Shown: in pieces, positions 1 to 8,353 of the stretch | Position numbering within the stretch: the stretch's first letter is position 1 | How the letters are laid out: every line of letters begins with the position of its first letter | Assembly: GCA_965250245.1 (NCBI GenBank) | Contig: OZ252296.1 | Coordinates: 3,224,001-3,288,000 of the forward strand | DNA: 64,000 nt | DNA from: JABDIP01 sp965250245 | GTDB lineage: Bacteria > Pseudomonadota > Alphaproteobacteria > DSM-16000 > Inquilinaceae | Direction of reading: 5' to 3' | Made by a program: the position numbers and the translations under genes | Notes under the pieces: model-generated | What the model saw: only the letters and a program-made list of their open reading frames with translations | Told to the model about the DNA's origin: nothing | Database searches by the model: none

Positions 1-260
1 GCGGCCAGACGCAGGGCGTCGTCGATCAGCAGCGCGGCGGTGCTGCCGGCCGGCTCCAGGGTGTAGGAGCCGAGATGCTCGGCAAGGCGGGCGCGCCAGC
101 GGGCGTGCACCTGTGTCCCGGGCTGCAGCGCGGCGCGCAGCTTCTGGCCGCGCGCCAGGCCGGCATGCCGGCCATGCTCGCGGGTCAGCAGCATGGCGAT
201 CAGCCCGGTCTCGCCATGGGCCCGGGTCGACAGCACGATGCCTTCGTCGGTCCAGTCCAT
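1..260 (-). CDS. recO: DNA repair protein RecO, N-terminal part (cut by window edge)
   Basis: Reading leftward from an ATG at 260 gives MDWTDEGIVLSTRAHGET, then a region with LLTREHGRHAGLARG, the typical N-terminal OB-fold start of alphaproteobacterial RecO. About 86 residues are present; the rest lies beyond the window. RecO helps RecR load RecA onto SSB-coated single-stranded DNA in RecF-type recombination repair. In related genomes recO directly follows era; here about 1.9 kb of plus-strand genes separates them, so recO probably needs its own promoter in the 261-535 gap, which otherwise holds no gene. The family call is secure from the N-terminus; the remainder cannot be judged. Confidence 0.9.
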   Translation of the reverse strand, partial: MDWTDEGIVLSTRAHGETGLIAMLLTREHGRHAGLARGQKLRAALQPGTQVHARWRARLAEHLGSYTLEPAGSTAALLIDDALRLA

Positions 261-535
261 GGCTAGCCGTCCCCGGGCCGGATGCGGCAGCGCGGGCATA
301 TCTGGGAATCGCCGATCATCGCCGGACTTTAGCCGCATTTCACGGCATGTTGGGCGTCGAGGATCGCGCCGATTTGCCGAATTCGGCAGAATCAGACTAG
401 CTGTGTGACCCGTATCACCGTACCGATCTCCAGCCCCGTCTAGACAGGCCGCGGCCTCCAACGGAACCGGCCACACCAATACCAACACCAACCAACACAG
501 GGGTCCGCTCGCGCGCCGGGCGGGACACACACAAG

Positions 536-787
536 ATGACATATCACAGAACGCTTGTTCCGGGGGCCTTGCGCGGTGCGCTGTGTACCCTTGCCGTCGT
601 CACCGCCCTCTCGGCCTGCACCCGCACCGAGGTCACGGAACTGAACTGCGTGCGCGTCGCCGACGACCACTTGTCCAACCCGCGCGAGCAGTCCGCGGAT
701 ACGGTGGTCTGCAACCCTCAACGGGTACGCCTCGTCTATCGCGACAAGTACTACGAACCGGAAGTCGTCACCGACGAAACCTGGTGA
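536..787 (+). CDS. small lipoprotein, paralogue 1 of 3
   Basis: An 83-residue protein with a hydrophobic leader and a lipobox LSAC placing the lipidated Cys at residue 28. The mature part is about 55 residues and carries two further Cys (in ELNCVRV and VVCNPQ) and a tail with YRDKYY and TDETW. The same skeleton recurs in the genes at 1538 and 1871: Cys28, a Cys-x-x-x near a HL pair, a T-[LV]-[IV]-CNP block, then YR..Y and an aromatic/acidic end. This is the most diverged copy: it has YYEPEVV where the others have YFPGY. The two non-lipid Cys could form a disulfide in the periplasm (inference). I do not recognise the family. It opens a plus-strand cassette with a metalloprotease. Confidence 0.75.
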   Translation: MTYHRTLVPGALRGALCTLAVVTALSACTRTEVTELNCVRVADDHLSNPREQSADTVVCNPQRVRLVYRDKYYEPEVVTDETW

Positions 788-857
788 CGGGACGGCCTCG
801 CCGCGGATGGCGAGGCGGCCGGGACCGTCGATCGAAAAACGCCGCGCACTGTGGTGA

Positions 858-1541
858 ATGCCACTTCGCTCCGCTCTGCCGCTGCTAGGCTCGGTGCCCA
901 TCATTACCGGAACCGGGCAGGCGGGACGATCATTGGCTGGGCGAATCAACATTGCCACCGCTGCGCTTATCCTGTCCTTGCGGCCGGCCGAGTTCATGAG
1001 GCCGCGGCCCTGGCTGACCGAACAGGAGAGGCAGGCCGGCCCTCCGCAGGGCATGTCGAACACGCTGTCGATGGTGTCCTGGTGGACCACCGACGAGATC
1101 CGCGACAGCTTCCAGGTCGCCAACCAGGTATGGGAGCAGGCGAATATCCGGTTCTCGCCCGTCCATATCGAGCGGCGGACCGAACGGGTGCAGAACAATG
1201 AGCGCACCATCTATGTCGACCTGACCAACCGCCTGGGTCGGGTCTATGACCGGAAGATCGTCGCCGCATTCGTCCAGTCGCTTGCATCGAACCATGGCGG
1301 CATCGCCGGCGGTCGGCTGGCAATCGTCGCGAAGCGGCTCCTGACAATCCAGTCGACAGAGATGCGGGGTGTTGTGCTGGCCCACGAATTGGGGCATGTG
1401 CTGGGGTTGGCGGACCGGTTCGGACCCAATGTCGGCAACCTGATGTTCCACAACCAAACGCCCGGCGGACGGCCCAACCGGGACCTCGACGAATTCCAGG
1501 CACGATACGCCCGGGAACGCGCAGAACGGCTCTATCGATGA
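858..1541 (+). CDS. predicted metzincin-like zinc metalloprotease
   Basis: The 227-residue protein contains AHELGHVLGLAD (H176, E177, H180, D186), the HExxHxxGxxD zinc site of the metzincin group, followed by NLMF with a Met at 196 that fits the Met-turn. The preceding part (WWTTDEIRDSFQVANQVWEQ) resembles the matrixin-like start of a catalytic domain. The N-terminus is uncertain: the ATG at 858 gives an atypical leader, and an internal ATG at 996 would remove it, leaving about 181 residues. The stop overlaps the start of the next lipoprotein by ATGA, so the two are probably translationally coupled. It lies between two of the three paralogous lipoproteins, suggesting a functional link such as substrate, anchor or inhibitor (inference). 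Confidence 0.75.
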   Translation: MPLRSALPLLGSVPIITGTGQAGRSLAGRINIATAALILSLRPAEFMRPRPWLTEQERQAGPPQGMSNTLSMVSWWTTDEIRDSFQVANQVWEQANIRFSPVHIERRTERVQNNERTIYVDLTNRLGRVYDRKIVAAFVQSLASNHGGIAGGRLAIVAKRLLTIQSTEMRGVVLAHELGHVLGLADRFGPNVGNLMFHNQTPGGRPNRDLDEFQARYARERAERLYR

Positions 1542-1786
1542 ACTCTCGACCGCGCGTCGGAGCGAGGCCGGACCTTCGCACGATCATGCTGACGGCCATC
1601 CTGATCGGCCTCACCGCCTGCGAGGCGACGCCGCGCTCCGGCCGCTGCGCCTTCGTCGACCTGGAACACCTGGCGCGGCCGCGCGATATCGGCGGCAAGA
1701 CGCTGATCTGCAATCCCATGCGCGTAAGCGCCGCCTATCGGGACCAGTACTTCCCCGGCTATGAGTGGGGCGACGAGACGTGGTGA
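1538..1786 (+). CDS. small lipoprotein, paralogue 2 of 3
   Basis: An 82-residue lipoprotein with lipobox LTAC (lipid Cys at residue 28). The mature part contains RCAFV, HLARPRD, TLICNP and YRDQYFPGYEWGDETW. It shares most positions with the gene at 1871 and the general pattern with the gene at 536, so the three are paralogues. The ATG overlaps the protease stop (ATGA), indicating coupled translation. Besides the lipid Cys there are two conserved Cys and a strongly aromatic C-terminus, which suggests a compact disulfide-bonded periplasmic domain. No known family is recognised. Confidence 0.78.
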   Translation: MNSRPRVGARPDLRTIMLTAILIGLTACEATPRSGRCAFVDLEHLARPRDIGGKTLICNPMRVSAAYRDQYFPGYEWGDETW

Positions 1787-1870
1787 CGCGGGCGACCGCT
1801 TGATCCTCGCCGCGGCGCCCATGCGGTGGCATCTTGGCGCCATCGCCGACACGGGACCGGACCTCAGACC

Positions 1871-2116
1871 ATGCTGACCAGACGAGACGTTCTCCGGCAG
1901 TCGCTGCGCGGCGCCCTGGGCCTCGGCACGCTTGCAACCGGCCTTGCCGCTTGCGGCACCCCGCGCCCCGCCTCGCGCTGCGAGTTCGTCAGCCAACAGC
2001 ACCTGGTCCGGCAGCGCGACGGCTCCGGCCGGACCCTGATCTGCAACCCGCAGCAGGTCAACGCCCGCTACCGGGAGCGCTATTTCCCGGGCTATCAGTG
2101 GGGCGACCCGCGCTAG
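1871..2116 (+). CDS. small lipoprotein with twin-arginine-like leader, paralogue 3 of 3
   Basis: I start at the ATG at 1871, giving 81 residues (MLTRRDVLRQSLRG...) with lipobox LAAC and the lipid Cys at residue 28, the same place as in both paralogues. An upstream in-frame ATG at 1826 would add a poor leader. The leader carries RRDVLR, a twin-arginine-like motif absent from the other two copies, so this one might use the Tat route (inference). The mature part has RCEFV, HLVRQRD, TLICNP and YFPGYQWGD. It ends six bases before the converging end of era. Confidence 0.72.
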   Translation: MLTRRDVLRQSLRGALGLGTLATGLAACGTPRPASRCEFVSQQHLVRQRDGSGRTLICNPQQVNARYRERYFPGYQWGDPR

Positions 2117-2122
2117 GGCCGT

Positions 2123-3022
2123 TCACGCGTTGTAGTCCAGGCCCCAGTCGCTGTACCGGTCGGGGTCGTCGATCCAGCTTTCGCGGACCTTGACGAACAG
2201 CCGGACATGCACCCGGCAGTCGAGGATCTCCTCCAGTTCCAGCCGGGCGGCCGTCCCGATCGCCTTGATCATCTGGCCGCCCTTGCCGAGCACGATGGCC
2301 TTCTGGGTGTCGCGCTGGACGAAGATGACCTGGGAGATGGCGATGCTGCCATCGTCGTGCTGTTCCCAGCTCTCGGTCTCGACCGTGACGGCGTAGGGGA
2401 GCTCCTGATAGAGCCGCAGGAACAACTTCTCGCGGGTGATCTCGGCCGCCAGCAGCCGTTCCGGCATATCGGAGAGCTGGTCCTCGGGATAGAGCCACGG
2501 ACCCTCCGGCACCGCCGTCGCCAGCGCCGATCGCAGGTCGCCGATCCCGTCGGCCGTCAGGGCGGAGATCATGAAGGTGGCGGAGAAATCGCCCGCGGCG
2601 TTGAGCGCCTCGCTGAGCGCCAGCAGCATCGGCCGCTTCACCGCGTCGATCTTGTTGAGCGCCAGGATCGCCCTCCGGCCGGCGGATGCGAGGCCGTCGA
2701 TGATGGCCTGGGTCTCCGGCTTGATCTTGCCGGCGGTGGCGTCGACCAGCAGGACCACGAGGTCGGCATCCTGGGCCCCCTGCCAGGCCGCCGCGACCAT
2801 CGCCCGCTCCAACCGGCGCTTGGGCTGGAAGATGCCCGGCGTGTCGACGAAGACGAGCTGGCTGTCGCCCTCCAGGGTGATGCCCAGGACCCGGGTGCGG
2901 GTGGTCTGGACCTTGGGCGAGACGATCGCGACCTTGGAGCCGACCAGGGCGTTCAGCAGGGTCGACTTGCCGGCATTGGGCGCGCCGACCAGTGCGACGA
3001 AGCCGCAGCGGGTCGCGGTCAC
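2123..3022 (-). CDS. era: GTPase Era
   Basis: 299 residues from a GTG at 3022 that overlaps the rnc stop (GTGA). Era binds 16S rRNA and assists 30S subunit maturation. The G1 motif GAPNAGKS lies near residue 14, G3 DTPG near 63, G4 NKID near 124, and the C-terminal KH domain has GKGGQMIKAIG followed by the conserved run up to VRESW. Length and domain order are normal. It is the last gene of the leftward rsh-pdxJ-acpS-lepB-rnc-era run. The open frame continues upstream antisense-like into rnc DNA, but the start at the overlap is the only one that fits the family N-terminus (TATRCGFVALVG). Confidence 0.96.
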   Translation of the reverse strand: MTATRCGFVALVGAPNAGKSTLLNALVGSKVAIVSPKVQTTRTRVLGITLEGDSQLVFVDTPGIFQPKRRLERAMVAAAWQGAQDADLVVLLVDATAGKIKPETQAIIDGLASAGRRAILALNKIDAVKRPMLLALSEALNAAGDFSATFMISALTADGIGDLRSALATAVPEGPWLYPEDQLSDMPERLLAAEITREKLFLRLYQELPYAVTVETESWEQHDDGSIAISQVIFVQRDTQKAIVLGKGGQMIKAIGTAARLELEEILDCRVHVRLFVKVRESWIDDPDRYSDWGLDYNA

Positions 3023-3729
3023 GGCCCGCCGCCCTCGGCGCGCAGCGTATCGAGCAGCCGGCCTGCGGCCTGACGTTCGGCGACGCGCTTCGAGGCGCCC
3101 GACGCGGTCGCCGGCGGATGGCCGGCGATGCTGACCTCGATCTCGAAGACCGGGCGGTGGTCCGGCCCGCTGCGCGAGACGGTGCGGTAGTCCGGCAGCG
3201 GCAGCCCGCGCGCCTGGGCCCATTCCTGCAGCGCGGTCTTGGCGTCCTGGGGCGGCCGTTCGTGGCGCTCGATGGCATCGGCGAAGGCGCCGCGGATGAA
3301 GTCGCGGGCCGCCGGCAGGCCGCCGTCGAGATACAGCGCGGCGATAACCGCCTCGCAGGCATCGGCGAGGATCGCGTCGTTCTCGCGCCCGCCGGCCTCC
3401 GCCTCTCCGGGCGACAGGATCAGATGCGCGCCGAGCCCGATCGCCCGGGCGACCTGCGCCAGCGTCTCGCGCCGCACAAGGGCGGTGTGCCGGCGCGCCA
3501 GCGAGCCCTCGGGCTCGTCGGGAAACCGCTCCAGCAGCCAATCGGCGATGACCAGGCCGAGCACCCGGTCGCCCAGGAACTCCAGGCGCTCGTAGCCGAA
3601 CCGCGCCCCGCCGCGATCCTGGGGATCGGTGCTGGGATGGGTCAGCGCCTCGCGCAGCAGGCTCGCATCCGTGAACCGGTGGTCGAGCGCGCGCGACAGG
3701 GCGTCGTGTTCGGAAGTGGGCCGTGCCAT
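3019..3729 (-). CDS. rnc: ribonuclease III
   Basis: 236 residues. The catalytic domain shows ERLEFLGDRVLG (signature region, about residues 47-58) and NDAILADACEAVIAALYLDGG near residues 115-135, holding the acidic metal ligands. A C-terminal double-stranded RNA binding domain follows (about residues 160-230, ASGASKRVAERQAAGRLL). RNase III cleaves double-stranded RNA, including rRNA precursors. It sits between lepB (33 bp upstream) and era (4-bp overlap), the usual alphaproteobacterial order. The signature has GDRVLG where many homologues have GDAVL, a mild variation outside the known catalytic acids. Confidence 0.96.
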   Translation of the reverse strand: MARPTSEHDALSRALDHRFTDASLLREALTHPSTDPQDRGGARFGYERLEFLGDRVLGLVIADWLLERFPDEPEGSLARRHTALVRRETLAQVARAIGLGAHLILSPGEAEAGGRENDAILADACEAVIAALYLDGGLPAARDFIRGAFADAIERHERPPQDAKTALQEWAQARGLPLPDYRTVSRSGPDHRPVFEIEVSIAGHPPATASGASKRVAERQAAGRLLDTLRAEGGGP

Positions 3730-3762
3730 CGTCAGGAGGCGGTTCGAGCCATGTCCGCGATG

Positions 3763-4491
3763 TCAGTCGATGCCGGTGAACATGCGGTCGAACCGAAGCG
3801 CCCAGGGCCATTTCCAGATTTCCCAGGCACTTGCACCCTCCAGGCTCAGCCAAATGAACTCCGCCCGACCGACCAGGTTTTCGGCGGGGACGAATCCAAC
3901 CAGGGTCGACCGGCTGTCCCGACTGTTGTCGCGGTTGTCGCCCATCATGAAATAATGACCCTCGGGCACCCGAAACTTCCGCGTATTGTCGGTACTCAAT
4001 CCATCCGAGATTTCGCGAATCTCGTGCACGACGCCGTTGGGGAGCGTCTCGTCGAACAGCAACGCAATCGCCTCGCCGGACGCCGATTGCTGGGCACCGA
4101 TGGGGTCGCGACGAACCGGTTCTTCGTTGATGTGAAGGATGCCGCCCCTGACCTGAATGACGTCGCCGGGCAAGCCGATCAAGCGCTTGATATAGGTCTG
4201 CGACGGATCGGTTGGCAGCTGGAAGACGATGACGTCGCCGCGCTCCGGATCGCTGCTGAAGATCCGGCCCTCGAACAGCGGCACGCTGATCGGCAGCGAG
4301 TAACGGCTGTAGCCGTAGCTGAATTTCGACACGAACAGGAAATCGCCCTCCAGCAGCGTCGGCTCCATGGATGACGACGGGATGTTGAACGGCTGGTAGG
4401 CCAGCGTGCGCACCGTCATGGCCACCAGCAGGGCGTATATGAGCGTTCGGACGATTTCCCAGAATCCGTCGCCCGAGGCTGTCGATTTCAT
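3763..4491 (-). CDS. lepB: signal peptidase I (LepB)
   Basis: 242 residues from ATG 4491. It removes signal peptides from exported proteins at the periplasmic face of the inner membrane. One N-terminal membrane segment (TLIYALLVAMTVRTLAY) is followed by box B with the catalytic Ser in IPSSSMEPTL, the general base Lys in YIKRLIGLPGD, and box E GDNRDNSRDSR. An upstream in-frame TTG at 4554 overlaps the acpS stop (TTGA) and has a purine-rich AGGAAAAGGGAAG before it, so translation could begin 21 codons earlier by coupling; a GTG between the two is also possible. I prefer the ATG because it gives a leader length usual for the family. Confidence 0.93.
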   Translation of the reverse strand: MKSTASGDGFWEIVRTLIYALLVAMTVRTLAYQPFNIPSSSMEPTLLEGDFLFVSKFSYGYSRYSLPISVPLFEGRIFSSDPERGDVIVFQLPTDPSQTYIKRLIGLPGDVIQVRGGILHINEEPVRRDPIGAQQSASGEAIALLFDETLPNGVVHEIREISDGLSTDNTRKFRVPEGHYFMMGDNRDNSRDSRSTLVGFVPAENLVGRAEFIWLSLEGASAWEIWKWPWALRFDRMFTGID

Positions 4492-4550
4492 TTCCGGGGA
4501 CTTGCTGACGTCGCTATCGCGACCCTGTATCGGGTCCCCATCGGGCGGAG

Positions 4551-4979
4551 TCAAACGGCGCTTCCCTTTTCCTGTTCCGCGGCCGCCGGCATCGCCTCGA
4601 TGATGACGAATGCCTGGGCCTGCGGAAAATCGTCGGTGATGGTGAGATGGATCGAGGCGGTCATGCCATCCGGCACCATGGCCTCCAACCGGGCCTTGGC
4701 GCCGCCGGTCAGCCGGATGGTCGGCTTGCCGCCGGGCAGGTTGACGACCCCCATGTCCCGCCAGAACACGCCTTTCCGCAAGCCGGTGCCCAGCGCCTTG
4801 GAGCACGCCTCCTTGGCGGCGAAGCGCTTGGCATAGCTGGCCGCGCGCAGCCGGCGGCGGTCGGACTTCGTGCGCTCCACCTCGGTGAAGACGCGGCCGG
4901 TGAAGCGATCGCCGAAGCGCTCCAAGGTGCGCTCAACCCGACGGATGTCGATAATGTCGTTGCCGATGCCGATGATCAT
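4551..4979 (-). CDS. acpS: holo-[acyl-carrier-protein] synthase
   Basis: 142 residues. Transfers the 4'-phosphopantetheine arm from CoA to apo-ACP. The family motifs are GNDIIDIRRVER near the N-terminus (Mg-binding Asp) and AAKEACSKALGTG near residues 54-66. Placed between pdxJ (3 bp away) and lepB, as usual in this group. The C-terminus has a short hydrophilic extension (AAAEQEKGSAV), which carries the possible TTGA coupling to lepB. Confidence 0.95.
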   Translation of the reverse strand: MIIGIGNDIIDIRRVERTLERFGDRFTGRVFTEVERTKSDRRRLRAASYAKRFAAKEACSKALGTGLRKGVFWRDMGVVNLPGGKPTIRLTGGAKARLEAMVPDGMTASIHLTITDDFPQAQAFVIIEAMPAAAEQEKGSAV

Positions 4980-4982
4980 GGA

Positions 4983-5741
4983 TCAGGCGGACTTCTCGTC
5001 CTCGGCATCGGCGCGGGCGGCGTCCATGGCGGCGCGCATGCGCTTGATGCTGCTGTCCAGCCCGCCGAAGATCGCCTCGCCGACCAGGAAATGCCCGATG
5101 TTCAGCTCGACGATCGTCGGGATCGCGGCGACCGGCCCGACCGTATCGAAGGTCAGGCCGTGACCGGCATGGCATTCCAGGCCGATCGCCTCGGCATGGG
5201 CGGCGGCGATGCGGATGCGTTCCAGCTCAGCCTCCTGTACCGGTCCGGGCAGCGCCTCGCAATAGGCGCCGGTGTGCAGTTCGACCACCGGCGCGCCGAG
5301 CCGGACCGCGGCGTCGAGCTGGGCCGGGTCGGGATCGACGAACAGCGAGACGCGGATGCCCGCCTCGCCCAGCCGGTCGACGTAGTGCTGCAAGTGGTTA
5401 TGTCCACCGACGGCGTCCAGGCCGCCCTCGGTCGTCACCTCCTCGCGCCGCTCCGGCACGATGCAGGCGGCATGGGGGCGGTGGCGCAGGGCGATTGCCA
5501 ACATCTCGTCAGTCGCCGCCATTTCCAGGTTCAGCGGCAGGTCGATCTCGGCGCGCAGCCGCTCGATATCGAGGTCGCTGATGTGGCGCCGGTCCTCGCG
5601 CAGATGGGCGGTGATCCCGTCGGCCCCGGCCGACGCGGCCAGCTTGGCGGCGCGCACCGGATCGGGATGCTTGCCGCCGCGGGCGTTGCGGATGGTGGCG
5701 ACGTGGTCGATGTTCACGCCCAGTCTCAGGGGTCTGCTCAT
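4983..5741 (-). CDS. pdxJ: pyridoxine 5'-phosphate synthase
   Basis: 252 residues. Condenses 1-deoxyxylulose 5-phosphate with 3-amino-2-oxopropyl phosphate in DXP-dependent vitamin B6 synthesis. TIM-barrel hallmarks are visible: VNIDHVATIRNARG at the start, ITAHLREDRRHI, VELHTGAYCEA and CHAGHGLT. Length is normal. acpS follows after 3 bp. Upstream, between this gene and rsh, lies the nested inverted-repeat element at 5771-6040, so pdxJ transcription either runs through that element or starts in the short 5742-5770 gap. Confidence 0.96.
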   Translation of the reverse strand: MSRPLRLGVNIDHVATIRNARGGKHPDPVRAAKLAASAGADGITAHLREDRRHISDLDIERLRAEIDLPLNLEMAATDEMLAIALRHRPHAACIVPERREEVTTEGGLDAVGGHNHLQHYVDRLGEAGIRVSLFVDPDPAQLDAAVRLGAPVVELHTGAYCEALPGPVQEAELERIRIAAAHAEAIGLECHAGHGLTFDTVGPVAAIPTIVELNIGHFLVGEAIFGGLDSSIKRMRAAMDAARADAEDEKSA

Positions 5742-5770
5742 GATTGTTGTCCTTCTTCCCTACCTGGTGA

Positions 5771-6040
5771 AGGAGCCTATACGAGGAATGCTTGCGGGCT
5801 GCACCGCGTTTTTAAGGCCCTGGGCTAGGACGGCACCGCGCCGCGATGCCATGCGCATCGCAAGCGGTACCGGACGACGTTCCAGGGCCTTGAAAACGCG
5901 GCCCTGCGGGTCGTCCAGACAGGCGCGATTGCTGCGTTGCGAAGGCTTGACGATGCGCAAGGCATCGCCCGCGCCTCCGCGCCTAACACTCGCGCCTGTC
6001 TGGACGATGCAGCCCGTAAGCATTCCTCGTATAGGCTCCT
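5771..6040. repeat. 270-bp element of nested inverted repeats between pdxJ and rsh
   Basis: Terminal arms of 33 bp (5771-5803 and 6008-6040, starting AGGAGCCTATACGAGGAATG on one strand) match with a single mismatch. Inside are a second pair (5804-5823 with 5882-5901, 19 of 20) which itself encloses a 7-bp hairpin near 5833-5851, and a third pair (5909-5927 with 5991-6009, one or two mismatches) enclosing a smaller hairpin near 5950-5966. Drawn out, this is a cloverleaf-like fold closed by a 33-bp stem. The left end starts 29 bp from pdxJ and the right end begins 1 bp past the rsh stop. No ORF inside looks coding. It resembles a non-autonomous mobile palindromic element. Confidence 0.8.
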
Positions 6041-6041
6041 A

Positions 6042-8189
6042 CTATCCGCTGCGCGCGCGATCGACGGCGCTGATTACCGGCGTGGCCCGCAAGGCCGCGA
6101 TGATGTTCGACAGGTGACGCACATCGGCGACGTCGATGTCGATCAGCATCTCGAAGAAATCGGTCGAGCGGTGGGTGATCTTCAGATTGGTGATGTTGCC
6201 GCCATTCTTGCCGATCACCGTCGACAGGGTGCCGAGGCTGCCCGGCTCGTTGGCGATCACCGCGTGCAGGCGGCCGGTATGCTCGTCGGGCGCGGCATCC
6301 CAGCTCACATCCAGCCAGCGCTCCGGCGTGTCGTAGAAGCTCTCCAGCGTGTCGCAGTCGATGGTGTGGATGGTCACCCCCTTGCCGGTGGTGACGATGC
6401 CGACGATGCGGTCGCCGGGGATCGGGTGGCAGCAGCGGGCGTAATGTACCGCCATGCCGGGGATCAGGCCCCGGATCGCCAGGGGCTGGTCCTTGCCCTT
6501 GGCCTGGCTCTTGCGCGCCCGGGTGATGGGCACGACCTTGCCGTCCTTCTGCTGGCCCTGGGACCGGTGGCCGGGAAAGACCGCGTTGAAGACCTCTCGG
6601 GCGCCGTTCAGCCCGGCGCCGATATTGGCGTAGATGTCCTCGACCACCGTCGCCTTGAAGATCTTCAGGACGCCTTCCAGCGCCTTCTCGGTGAAGTCGT
6701 AGCCTTCCTGGCGAAACACCTTCTGCAGCATGGCGCGGCCGAGCTCGACATACTGGCTGCGCTGTTGCAGGCGGACGAAGCGGCGGATGCGCGCCTTGGC
6801 CTTGCCGGTGACGACGAAGCGCTCCCATTCCGGCGACGGCGTGGAGGTCTTTGAGGTGATGATCTCGACCTGGTCGCCGTTCTGCAGGTGCTGGCGCAGC
6901 GTCACCAGCCGGCCATTGACCTTGGAGCCGACGCAGGTGTCGCCGATCTCCGAGTGCACCGCATAGGCGAAGTCGACCGGCGTGGCGCCCTGGGGCAGGG
7001 CGATCAGCAGGCCCTTGGGCGTGAAGCAGAAGACCTGGTCCTGGAACAGCTCCATCTTGGTGTGTTCCAGGAATTCCTCCGGCTTCTGGGCATGCTCCAG
7101 AATGTCCAGAAGCTCGCGCAGCCAGCGGAATTGCGGCCCGCCCTGGCTGGGCTGGCCCTGCTTGTACGCCCAATGGGCGGCGACGCCGTATTCCGCCACC
7201 TGGTGCATGTCGCGGGTGCGGATCTGCACCTCGATGCGCTGCTGGAACGGCCCGATGATCGCGGTGTGCAGCGACTGATAGCCGTTCGGCTTGGGCGTGG
7301 AGAGGTAGTCCTTGAAGCGGCCCGGCAGCGAGGCGTAGCGGCTGTGCAAGAGGCCCAGCGCTTGGTAGCAATCCGCCATCTCGTCGACCAGCACCCGCAG
7401 CGCCATGATGTCGAGCAGTTGCTCGAAGGCCATGTTCTTGCGCTGCATCTTGCGCCAGATCGAATAGGGGCGCTTTTCCCGGCCGGTGACCGTGGCGTCG
7501 ACGCCGCCCTCGGTGAGGATCTCGGTCAGCTCACGCATGACCCGGGCGATCAGGTCACCGCCCTCCTCCTTCAACTGCGCCAGCCGGCGCACGATGCTGT
7601 CGCGGGCGTCCGGGTTGAGATGGGTGAAGGCCAAGTCTTCCAACTCGTCCTTCATCTCGTGCATGCCGATGCGCTCGGCCAGCGGGGCGTAGATCTCCAG
7701 CGTCTCGCGGGCGATCCGGCGGCGCTTGTCCTCGTTGCGGATGGCGTCCAGCGTGCGCATGTTGTGCAGCCGGTCGCACAGCTTGACCAGCAGCACCCGG
7801 ATGTCGCGGGACATGGCGACGACCAGCTTGCGGAAGTTCTCCGCCTGCTTCGACGTGTCGCTCTGCAGTTCCAGCTTCGACAGCTTGGTGACGCCGTCGA
7901 CCAGCGTGCTGATTTCCTGGCCGAACTTCTCCTCGATGTCCTCCAGGGTCGCGACCGTATCCTCGACCGTGTCGTGCAGCAGGCCGGTGACGATCGAGCC
8001 GGTGTCCAGCTTCATGTCGGCGAGGATGCCGGCGACCTCGAGCGGATGCAGGAAATAGGCGTCGCCGGAAGCCCGGCGCTGGCTGCCATGGGCCTTCATG
8101 GAGAAGACGTAGGCGCGGTTGATCAGATCTTCGTCTGCGTCCGGATCGTAGGCCTTGACCCGCTCGACCAGCTCGAACTGGCGGATCAT
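6042..8189 (-). CDS. bifunctional (p)ppGpp synthetase/hydrolase (RelA/SpoT homologue)
   Basis: 715 residues, the long Rsh type. N-terminal HD hydrolase domain with LLHDTVEDT (about residue 70) and SRDIRVLLVKLCDRLHNMRTL; synthetase domain with FKDYLSTPKPNGYQSLHTAI near residues 290-315; TGS domain (VFCFTPKGLLIALPQGATPVDFAYAVH) near 390; a zinc-finger/helical part ending GMAVHYARCCHPIPGD near 580; and a C-terminal ACT domain. With an intact HD motif and synthetase region it should make and degrade the stringent alarmone. rpoZ lies just upstream, the common alphaproteobacterial arrangement, and pdxJ downstream after the repeat element. Confidence 0.96.
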   Translation of the reverse strand: MIRQFELVERVKAYDPDADEDLINRAYVFSMKAHGSQRRASGDAYFLHPLEVAGILADMKLDTGSIVTGLLHDTVEDTVATLEDIEEKFGQEISTLVDGVTKLSKLELQSDTSKQAENFRKLVVAMSRDIRVLLVKLCDRLHNMRTLDAIRNEDKRRRIARETLEIYAPLAERIGMHEMKDELEDLAFTHLNPDARDSIVRRLAQLKEEGGDLIARVMRELTEILTEGGVDATVTGREKRPYSIWRKMQRKNMAFEQLLDIMALRVLVDEMADCYQALGLLHSRYASLPGRFKDYLSTPKPNGYQSLHTAIIGPFQQRIEVQIRTRDMHQVAEYGVAAHWAYKQGQPSQGGPQFRWLRELLDILEHAQKPEEFLEHTKMELFQDQVFCFTPKGLLIALPQGATPVDFAYAVHSEIGDTCVGSKVNGRLVTLRQHLQNGDQVEIITSKTSTPSPEWERFVVTGKAKARIRRFVRLQQRSQYVELGRAMLQKVFRQEGYDFTEKALEGVLKIFKATVVEDIYANIGAGLNGAREVFNAVFPGHRSQGQQKDGKVVPITRARKSQAKGKDQPLAIRGLIPGMAVHYARCCHPIPGDRIVGIVTTGKGVTIHTIDCDTLESFYDTPERWLDVSWDAAPDEHTGRLHAVIANEPGSLGTLSTVIGKNGGNITNLKITHRSTDFFEMLIDIDVADVRHLSNIIAALRATPVISAVDRARSG

Positions 8190-8353
8190 CGCGCGCCCCC
8201 CGCCGGCCGTGCGGCCCGGCCGCCCGGGGCTACCGGCGCGTGATCAATTTCGGTTCTGGGCTGTTCATGGCGCACGTGGATCAGACCACCCGATGCTCGG
8301 TTCGGCGGCCCGATTCCGCCGGCGGGCGATCGCCGCCCGCCGATACCGGACCG

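Noticed and set aside
440..1210. A 256-codon minus-strand frame opposite the first lipoprotein and the protease start
   Set aside because: No family pattern and it runs across two plus-strand genes with clear lipobox and zinc motifs.
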